11,384 bases of DNA, from assembly GCA_002314685.1 (NCBI GenBank), contig DCHB01000022.1, positions 1 to 11,384 of the forward strand. Direction: 5' to 3'. Of this stretch, positions 6,578-11,384 are shown in pieces; position 1 is the stretch's first letter, and every line of letters starts with the position of its first letter. The position numbers and the translations under genes were made by a program. Source of the DNA: Clostridiales bacterium UBA1763 (GTDB taxonomy: Bacteria; Bacillota; Clostridia; Oscillospirales; Oscillospiraceae). The notes beneath the pieces are model-generated. The model saw nothing but the letters and a program-made list of their open reading frames with translations, searched no databases and had not been told where the DNA came from.

Positions 6578-6607
6578 TATGCCCCTTTCAAAAGGGGCAT
6601 AGTTTTT
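6578..6607 (+). terminator. Terminator-like hairpin between the two tRNA genes
   Basis: TATGCCCCTTT (6578-6588) pairs perfectly with AAAGGGGCATA (6591-6601), followed by AG and five T. It starts right after the CCA of tRNA-Asp and its T-run ends at the base before tRNA-Thr. It may cause partial termination or guide processing; tRNA-Thr needs read-through because no promoter of its own is seen. Confidence 0.65.
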
Positions 6608-6681
<74 letters not shown>

Positions 6682-6683
<2 letters not shown>

Positions 6684-6726
6684 AAACAAAAATCCTATCA
6701 CTTATGTGATAGGATTTTTTGTTTTG
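6682..6726 (+). terminator. Intrinsic terminator of the tRNA unit
   Basis: A long stem begins at the CCA end: CAAAACAAAAATCCTATCAC (6682-6701) pairs with 6706-6726 apart from one extra T, with a TTAT loop. The core stem ATCCTATCAC/GTGATAGGAT is followed by TTTTTTG. The A-rich left arm means it could also act on a minus-strand transcript coming from psuG. Confidence 0.88.
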
Positions 6727-6886
6727 TTTATACGCTTCTTATAATTTTTTTTGCAGGTGCCCGACCTATAACAATGTGCGAGAGTAAAGATCACCCCAAA
6801 CAAATCAGTGCTGTGAAAAGTTTTTCACTCATCACTCATACAGAGGGCTTATTGCGCTTTCGCTCCATTCACCCCTACGGAGTCAC
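6727..6886. other. Intergenic spacer between tRNA terminator and psuG end
   Basis: No gene is seen in these 160 bases. They hold a small inverted repeat (GTGAAAA at 6813-6819 and TTTTCAC at 6822-6828) next to the partial TCATCAC repeat at 6829-6839. Neither strand has a clear T-run after this hairpin, so I do not call it a terminator. psuG transcription may stop only at the tRNA terminator. Confidence 0.6.
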
Positions 6887-7801
6887 TCACAGCTTGCACA
6901 GCTCGGAGGCGGTTTCGGCGGCGAGGGCGGCATTGTTAAGAACGAGCTTTATATTGCTCTCGAGGCTGTCGCCGCCCGTAAGCTCGACGACCTTTGCGAG
7001 CAGAAACGGTGTTGTCTCCTTGCCCTTGATGCCCTTTTCGCTCGCCTCAGCAAGTGCCTTTTCAATGGCGGCGTCGATTACCGCCTTATCCATGGCATAC
7101 TGCTCGGGTATGGGATTTGTTACGAGCATTCCGCCCTTCATACCGAGCCCCTGCGAGGCGGCAAACATCGCCGCAAGCTCCGACGGCGAGTCAACGCGGT
7201 AGTCAACTCCGAAGCCGCTGCGTCGGGTGTAAAACGCGGGAAGCTCGTCCGTGCCGTAGCCGATGACGGGCACGCCCTTCGTCTCGAGATATTCAAGCGT
7301 GAGCCCCAAATCGAGAATGCTCTTTGCGCCCGCACACACGACCATAACGGGTGTGTTGCCGAGCTCCTCAAGGTCGGCGGAAATATCCATTGTTGTCTCC
7401 GCACCGCGGTGCACACCGCCGATGCCACCCGTTGCAAACACCTTAATGCCCGCAAGATGGGCTATTAACATTGTCGTTGTGACGGTTGTTGCGCCGTCTG
7501 CCCCGCGTGCGACAAGTGCGGCTAAATCGCGGCGGCTTGCCTTTGCGACGCTCCTGCCCGACTTGCCGAGATATTCAATCTCCTCGGGGGAAAGTCCCGC
7601 CTTGAGTCTGCCGCCGATAACGGCAATCGTTGCGGGGACTGCGCCGTGCTCGCGCACTGTTTTTTCAACGAGCATTGCCGTTTCCACATTCTTCGGATAG
7701 GGCATACCGTGGGAAATTATCGTGCTCTCAAGTGCTACTACACTTCTGCCCTCACGCAGTGCCTCTGCGACCTCGGGAGAAATATCAAGGTACTTATTCA
7801 T
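6887..7801 (-). CDS. psuG: Pseudouridine-5'-phosphate glycosidase
   Basis: Splits pseudouridine 5'-phosphate into uracil and ribose 5-phosphate (reversibly), the second step in salvaging pseudouridine from RNA turnover. The start at 7801 has AGGAGG (7808-7813) 6 nt upstream; a longer reading to 7828 would run into the hairpin before the gene. The 304-residue protein matches the family over its whole length: ALESTIISHGMP (23-34), GATTVTTTM (103-111), FATGGIGGVHRG (122-133), CAGAKSILDLG (156-166), NPIPEQYAM (229-237) and the C-terminal GGDSLESNI (276-284). Residues Glu25, Lys87, Asp143, Lys160 (Schiff-base lysine) and Asn283 all sit at a constant offset of six from the known active-site residues of the E. 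coli enzyme. The kinase partner psuK is not next to it. No good promoter was found in its leader. Confidence 0.95.
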   Translation of the reverse strand: MNKYLDISPEVAEALREGRSVVALESTIISHGMPYPKNVETAMLVEKTVREHGAVPATIAVIGGRLKAGLSPEEIEYLGKSGRSVAKASRRDLAALVARGADGATTVTTTMLIAHLAGIKVFATGGIGGVHRGAETTMDISADLEELGNTPVMVVCAGAKSILDLGLTLEYLETKGVPVIGYGTDELPAFYTRRSGFGVDYRVDSPSELAAMFAASQGLGMKGGMLVTNPIPEQYAMDKAVIDAAIEKALAEASEKGIKGKETTPFLLAKVVELTGGDSLESNIKLVLNNAALAAETASELCKL

Positions 7802-7826
7802 AACAGACCTCCTATGACTATGATAC

Positions 7827-7851
7827 AAAACACCGCCAAAGGCGGTGTTTT
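7827..7851 (-). terminator. Intrinsic terminator just upstream of psuG
   Basis: AAAACACCGCC (7827-7837) pairs perfectly with GGCGGTGTTTT (7841-7851) around a 3-nt loop. On the minus strand it ends in TTTTGT, 5 nt past the stop of the preceding gene and 26 nt before the psuG start. It looks like a terminator for the preceding gene but also occupies the psuG leader, so it may attenuate read-through into psuG. Confidence 0.75.
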
Positions 7852-7856
7852 ATCTT

Positions 7857-8378
7857 TTATTTAAGAAATGCCGCGATGCCCGTGACCGTGCCGCTTTCAA
7901 AGCTCATATACACATGCACGGCACCGTCGATTGCGCGACAGCTATTGTAGCCGCCGCCATTTAAGCTGTACCCGCTTTCGAGCAAAAGCGTCTTCGCGTC
8001 AAGCTCATCATCGCCCACGCCGACACCCATGACAGAGTAATACGTCTCGGTTGTCGAAAATCCGATTATGCGGCAGCTGTCACTGTCCGACTGCGGGTAT
8101 GCGCCCAGATAATAACGCGTGTTTGAGCTGAGGTTTTTTATACCGCAGCCGTTATCGTCTGTGAAATACTCGAAGTGGCGTGTATCGTAGGCTTTGGCAT
8201 CCTCGATACTGCTTATGCCGCTTATCTCGTCGCCGAGCTTCCAGTCCATAATGGAGTGGGCGTTGAAGCGCGCAAGCTCGGGCACGCCCGCCTTGCTGAT
8301 GAAAATCAGCACAGCCGCACCGACTACCGCGAGTGCTATAATCGCAATCAATAATATTTTCTTCGTTCTTGCTCTCAT
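7857..8378 (-). CDS. Membrane-anchored protein of unknown function
   Basis: I do not recognise this protein. With ATG 8378 it has 173 residues; a TTG at 8384 is an alternative, and no strong ribosome site decides between them. A basic N-terminus (RARTKK) and a hydrophobic helix at about 8-28 form an uncleaved anchor, so the remaining 145 residues should be outside the membrane. That domain holds three cysteines (78, 102, 147), many Tyr, Gly and Ser, and a pattern of short strands. Segments such as MGVGVGDDELDAKTLLLESGY (from 117) followed by a Gly-rich turn and a final strand recall small beta-sheet modules of the SmpA/BLIP type, but this is only a resemblance. It has its own promoter and is closed by the hairpin at 7827-7851. 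Confidence 0.8.
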   Translation of the reverse strand: MRARTKKILLIAIIALAVVGAAVLIFISKAGVPELARFNAHSIMDWKLGDEISGISSIEDAKAYDTRHFEYFTDDNGCGIKNLSSNTRYYLGAYPQSDSDSCRIIGFSTTETYYSVMGVGVGDDELDAKTLLLESGYSLNGGGYNSCRAIDGAVHVYMSFESGTVTGIAAFLK

Positions 8379-8411
8379 ACACAATAGTCTTTCATATCAA
8401 AATACAAGGCA

Positions 8412-8440
8412 ATAATAACTATTTCTCCTCTAAATGTCAA
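8412..8440 (-). promoter_or_regulatory. Promoter of the unknown membrane-anchored protein
   Basis: Minus-strand perfect TTGACA (8435-8440), 17-bp spacer, TATTAT (8412-8417, five of six). It begins 9 bp past the phosphodiesterase stop codon, and no terminator is seen between the two genes, so read-through from upstream is also possible. Confidence 0.75.
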
Positions 8441-8449
8441 GACAGCCGC

Positions 8450-9283
8450 TTACTTTTTGAATCTGAGCTTGGGCTTGTAATACTCGAAGATTACAACATC
8501 GTTTGACTTCTCGTTAATCCATTCGCGGCTGGTCCAGCACACCTTCATCGCGCCGAGTGCCTCGCACAGCTTAACCGTGAAGGGCTTGGGTGCTATTTTG
8601 TACGCCACGAACTGCGGACGCGACAGGAAATTCATAAGCAAATTGCCGAGCAAAAAGCCCGTCACGGGGTTTACCGCACCGTTATAATCCTTCGGCGGAT
8701 TTGCAAGCTGACCGCGTACGACCTCGGGTGCATTCAGCTTAAACCAGCGCACTATGAAGGGGTTAAAGCTCTCGATGCAGTAATCGCCGCTGTAACGGCG
8801 CAGAAGTGCGTATGTTTTTTCGCAAAGCTCGGTGTTCTTCTTTCCGTTTTTAAGCTCGACTATGAGCGCACCTCTGCCTCTCACCGTTTTGAGCACATCG
8901 GAGAAAAGCGGTATTGTTTCAGCTGTTCCGCAAAGGCTCATTCGGCTCAGCTCGGCATAGTCGAAATCGCAGACATTGCCGTCAACGCCGCACACGCGCT
9001 TCAGGTCGTCGTCGTGGAAAACGACCACCTTTCCGTCCTTTGAAAGCTGAACATCAAGCTCCATGCCGTAGCCGTAGGATGCGGCTCTTTCAAACGCGGC
9101 GAGGGAGTTTTCGGGTATGGATTTATCCTTCTTGTGCAGTCCTCTGTGTGCAAAATTTTTGTGCATAAAGGGCTTTTTCTTCTTTTTTTCACATGAGGCG
9201 GGGGCAATTAAAAACACAAGCCCGCCTGCGGCTATTGCCGACGCAATGGAAGCGGATTTAATAAGCTTCGTTCCGTTTATCAC
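8450..9283 (-). CDS. Glycerophosphodiester phosphodiesterase with N-terminal membrane anchor
   Basis: Hydrolyses glycerophosphodiesters from lipid head groups to glycerol 3-phosphate and an alcohol, using a metal ion. I chose GTG 9283 because GGAGGT (9291-9296) is 7 nt upstream; the GTG at 9292 overlaps that site. In the resulting 277 residues, a hydrophobic helix (about 12-29) is followed by CEKKKKKP, then the GDPD TIM-barrel: HRG (46-48), PENS (57-60), ELD (Glu75, Asp77), FHDDD with His90, VELK (Glu143, Lys145) and IESFNP. The residues of the active site are all present. There is no proper lipobox (Pro, not Leu, at -3 of Cys31). The lysine run after the helix suggests that the catalytic domain faces the cytoplasm, which is inference. 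It has its own promoter and is divergent from the MFS gene. Confidence 0.92.
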   Translation of the reverse strand: MINGTKLIKSASIASAIAAGGLVFLIAPASCEKKKKKPFMHKNFAHRGLHKKDKSIPENSLAAFERAASYGYGMELDVQLSKDGKVVVFHDDDLKRVCGVDGNVCDFDYAELSRMSLCGTAETIPLFSDVLKTVRGRGALIVELKNGKKNTELCEKTYALLRRYSGDYCIESFNPFIVRWFKLNAPEVVRGQLANPPKDYNGAVNPVTGFLLGNLLMNFLSRPQFVAYKIAPKPFTVKLCEALGAMKVCWTSREWINEKSNDVVIFEYYKPKLRFKK

Positions 9284-9316
9284 AGTATGCACCTCCGATA
9301 ATATTGATTTGTATTT

Positions 9317-9345
9317 ATTTTACACCCGTTTGCGGACGCCGTCAA
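9317..9345 (-). promoter_or_regulatory. Promoter of the phosphodiesterase gene
   Basis: Minus-strand TTGACG (9340-9345) and TAAAAT (9317-9322), each five of six, with a 17-bp spacer; leader about 25-30 nt with a GGAGGT site. Confidence 0.7.
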
Positions 9346-9366
9346 ACATCATAAGAAAAATTGTTG

Positions 9367-9395
9367 TTGTTAAAATATGCGATTTGTTATAAAAT
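9367..9395 (+). promoter_or_regulatory. Likely promoter of the MFS-LOG operon
   Basis: TTGTTA (9367-9372, four of six) and TAAAAT (9390-9395, five of six) with a 17-bp spacer, upstream of the GGAGG site 7 nt before the ATG at 9424. The -35 box is weak, so an activator may take part. Confidence 0.5.
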
Positions 9396-9423
9396 GCACA
9401 TATAAAGATACGGAGGGAAGCTT

Positions 9424-10758
9424 ATGAAGCTCGATAACAAACGCACTGTGCTGACAGGCTTTGCGTTCCTGTCCATCTGCGCATTCTGGCAGATGTATAA
9501 CAGTATTGTTCCCCTTATTCTAACAAACACATTCCACCTTAACGAAACCTATTCGGGCATTATCATGGCGGCGGACAATGTTCTCGCGCTGTTTTTACTG
9601 CCGCTGTTCGGCTCGATTTCCGACAAGACCGACACCCGCATAGGCAAGCGTATGCCCTATATTCTGTTCGGCACGGGCGTCGCGATTATTCTTATGAATA
9701 TTCTGCCCGTTTTGGACAACAGCTATGCCGCGGCACCTACGGGGCTCAAAACCGCCTCGTTTGTAATCGTGCTCGGTCTTCTGCTCGTTGCAATGGGCAC
9801 CTACCGTTCACCCGCGGTTGCACTCATGCCCGACGTCACGCCCAAGCCTCTGCGTAGTAAGGCAAACGCGATTATAAATCTCATGGGCGCACTCGGCGGC
9901 GTAATCTATCTCGGCGTTGCCGCGTTCATGTACCCGAACAGCAAGGTTGCAGGGCTTGCACACGTTGACTATCAGCCGCTGTTTATTGTCGTTGCGGCAA
10001 TCATGTTTGTTTCTGTCGGCATTCTGTTTCTCACGATTAAGGAGCCCGAGCTTGTCAGACAGCAGCGCGAGCTTGAGCAGCAGCATCCCGAGTGGAATCT
10101 CGCAGAGGACGACGGCAGCGGCAATGAGGCTCTGCCTGAATCCGTCAAGAGAAGTCTCGGCTTTTTGCTCAGCTCGATTGCACTGTGGTTTATAGGCTAC
10201 AACGCGGTCGAGACATGGTTCACAACCTATGTAAGTCAGGTAATGGGGCAGGCGCTCGGCGGTGCATCCACCTGCCTGCTTATTGCAACGGGCGGCGCCG
10301 TAATCAGCTACATACCCATCGGTATCCTCGCATCGAAATTCGGCAGAAAAAAGACCATAATGACGGGCATCGCACTGCTCGCTGTCTGCTTTGCGCTCGG
10401 CTTTGTGCTAACAACGACATACAGCGAAATCAACCTCGTAATGTTCATCGTCTTCGCCCTTGTCGGTCTTGCTTGGGCGGCTATAAACGTAAACTCCCTG
10501 CCCATGGTCGTTGAGATGTGCAAGGGCTCGGATATAGGCAAATTCACGGGCTATTACTACACCTTCTCAATGGCGGCGCAGGTCGTCACTCCCGTCGTTG
10601 CGGGCTACCTCATGCGCAATGTCAGCTACACCGTGCTGTTTCCCTATGCGGCGGTGTTTGTCGCACTGAGCTTTGTCACGATGCTGTTTGTAAAGCACGG
10701 CGATAACAAGCCCGAGGCAAAGAAGGGGCTTGACGCCTTTGAGGATATGGACGACTGA
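9424..10758 (+). CDS. MFS transporter, SLC45/GPH-like sugar porter
   Basis: A 12-helix major facilitator superfamily protein of 444 residues, probably a cation-coupled sugar or glycoside importer. The loop between helices 2 and 3 reads GSISDKTDTRIGKRMPY (63-79), very close to the GxxSDxTxTRxGxRxP motif of the SLC45 and GPH sugar transporters, and a second MFS motif GILASKFGRKK lies at 300-310 between helices 8 and 9. Asp51 in helix 2 is a candidate cation-coupling residue. A charged stretch at about 207-240 (EPELVRQQRELEQQHPEW) forms the central cytoplasmic loop, and the C-terminus is a charged tail. A GGAGG site lies 7 nt before the start. The stop overlaps the LOG gene start by one base (TGATG). 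The transported sugar cannot be told and no glycosidase lies next to it. Confidence 0.88.
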   Translation: MKLDNKRTVLTGFAFLSICAFWQMYNSIVPLILTNTFHLNETYSGIIMAADNVLALFLLPLFGSISDKTDTRIGKRMPYILFGTGVAIILMNILPVLDNSYAAAPTGLKTASFVIVLGLLLVAMGTYRSPAVALMPDVTPKPLRSKANAIINLMGALGGVIYLGVAAFMYPNSKVAGLAHVDYQPLFIVVAAIMFVSVGILFLTIKEPELVRQQRELEQQHPEWNLAEDDGSGNEALPESVKRSLGFLLSSIALWFIGYNAVETWFTTYVSQVMGQALGGASTCLLIATGGAVISYIPIGILASKFGRKKTIMTGIALLAVCFALGFVLTTTYSEINLVMFIVFALVGLAWAAINVNSLPMVVEMCKGSDIGKFTGYYYTFSMAAQVVTPVVAGYLMRNVSYTVLFPYAAVFVALSFVTMLFVKHGDNKPEAKKGLDAFEDMDD

Positions 10759-11339
10759 TGAATATCTGCATTTGCGGCGCTTCAAGCCGCACACTTGACA
10801 GCGTTTATTACGAGCAGGCGGAGCTTTTCGGCAGACTTTTGGCGCAGGCGGGACACGGTCTCGTTTTCGGCGGAGGCAAGGAGGGGCTAATGGGTGCCGT
10901 CGCAAGAGGCGTGCACTCGCAGGGCGGCAGAATTCTGAGCATCGTGCCTAAGTTTTTCGACGAGCCCGACATACTGTTTGAGCACTGCACCGAGACGATT
11001 TTCACCGAAACCCTGCGTGAGCGCAAACAGCTCATGGAGGAAAAATCCGACGCTATTGTCATCCTCCCGGGCGGCATCGGCACCTACGAGGAATTTTTCG
11101 AGATGCTGACGCTTAAACAGCTCGGAAGGCATGACAGAGCAATAGTAATTCTCAACACCGAAAGCTACTTTGCCCCGATGCAAGCACTCCTTGACTCTAC
11201 GGCGGAAAAAAGCTTTATGTCCAAGGCGTGCTTCGGGCTTTACAGCATTGTCGATACTCCCGAACAGGCACTTGCCTATATAAAAAGCTATACGCCCACA
11301 ACGGGCAATATTCGCCGAATTACCGACTATAATAAATAA
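10758..11339 (+). CDS. LOG-family nucleoside-5'-monophosphate phosphoribohydrolase (TIGR00730)
   Basis: Lysine-decarboxylase-like fold protein of the LOG family, which removes ribose 5-phosphate from adenine-type nucleoside monophosphates (cytokinin ribotides in plants, probably AMP or related nucleotides in bacteria). The 193 residues show the Rossmann start ICGASS (5-10), GGGKEGLMG (38-46), the substrate-binding RERK (87-90) and the signature PGGIGTYEE (104-112). The length is typical. It starts on the last base of the MFS stop codon (TGATG), so translation is coupled, and it appears to be the last gene of the operon in the window; no terminator is seen in the 45 bases after it. The family is certain; the cellular substrate is not known. 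The old name lysine decarboxylase for this family is misleading. Confidence 0.94.
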   Translation: MNICICGASSRTLDSVYYEQAELFGRLLAQAGHGLVFGGGKEGLMGAVARGVHSQGGRILSIVPKFFDEPDILFEHCTETIFTETLRERKQLMEEKSDAIVILPGGIGTYEEFFEMLTLKQLGRHDRAIVILNTESYFAPMQALLDSTAEKSFMSKACFGLYSIVDTPEQALAYIKSYTPTTGNIRRITDYNK

Positions 11340-11384
11340 GTAAAAACCTTCGGATAAAAATTGAACCGAACCAGTAAAAACGGA

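Noticed and set aside
6813..6828. Inverted repeat GTGAAAA/TTTTCAC as the terminator of psuG
   Set aside because: The stem is AT-rich with a two-base loop and is not followed by a T-run on the minus strand.
6887..7828. Longer N-terminus of psuG (start at 7828)
   Set aside because: The extra codons span the AGGAGG site and reach into the terminator hairpin; the ATG at 7801 has ideal spacing.
8376..8396. Mini-frame (six codons) overlapping the start of the unknown membrane protein by ATGA, as a possible leader peptide
   Set aside because: It has no ribosome binding site; the GAGGAG seen farther upstream lies inside the promoter spacer and would not be transcribed.

Overview
The window looks like chromosomal DNA from a Gram-positive member of the Clostridia, probably an Oscillospirales/Ruminococcaceae-type gut anaerobe. 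The reasons are the pairing of MurT and GatD homologues (lipid II amidation, found in Gram-positives), housekeeping-type promoters with good -35 and -10 boxes at 16-18 bp spacing, strong GGAGG-type ribosome binding sites, and protein families common in that group. The genus assignment is inference. No phage, insertion sequence, CRISPR or resistance gene is visible.

Left part (1-3250), read on the minus strand apart from a plus-strand terminator at the left edge: a 51-residue very acidic orphan microprotein with its own promoter, then a two-gene operon in which a membrane-anchored CapD/PglF-type nucleotide-sugar 4,6-dehydratase overlaps a tRNA-dihydrouridine synthase (dus) by ATGA and ends at an intrinsic terminator. 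Divergent from it is a small metallo-beta-lactamase-fold hydrolase (3404-4015), which converges on the next block through a bidirectional terminator.

Middle part (4073-6726): murT and a gatD-like gene form an overlapping minus-strand operon. The GatD-like protein has lost both catalytic residues of the glutaminase (Cys to Ala89, His to Val191), and MurT is altered in the segment that normally cooperates with that site. This is the most interesting part of the window. Divergent from murT are a 51-residue single-pass membrane protein with a lysine-rich tail, then tRNA-Asp(GTC) and tRNA-Thr(GGT) behind one strong promoter.

Right part (6887-11384): three minus-strand genes, psuG (pseudouridine-5'-phosphate glycosidase), an unrecognised membrane-anchored protein and a membrane-anchored glycerophosphodiester phosphodiesterase; then, divergently on the plus strand, a sugar-type MFS transporter whose stop overlaps the start of a LOG-family phosphoribohydrolase. 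Most of the genes are housekeeping or small metabolic units with their own promoters and do not form a single pathway. The clear functional pairs are murT-gatD, capD-dus (co-transcribed, unrelated functions) and MFS-LOG.
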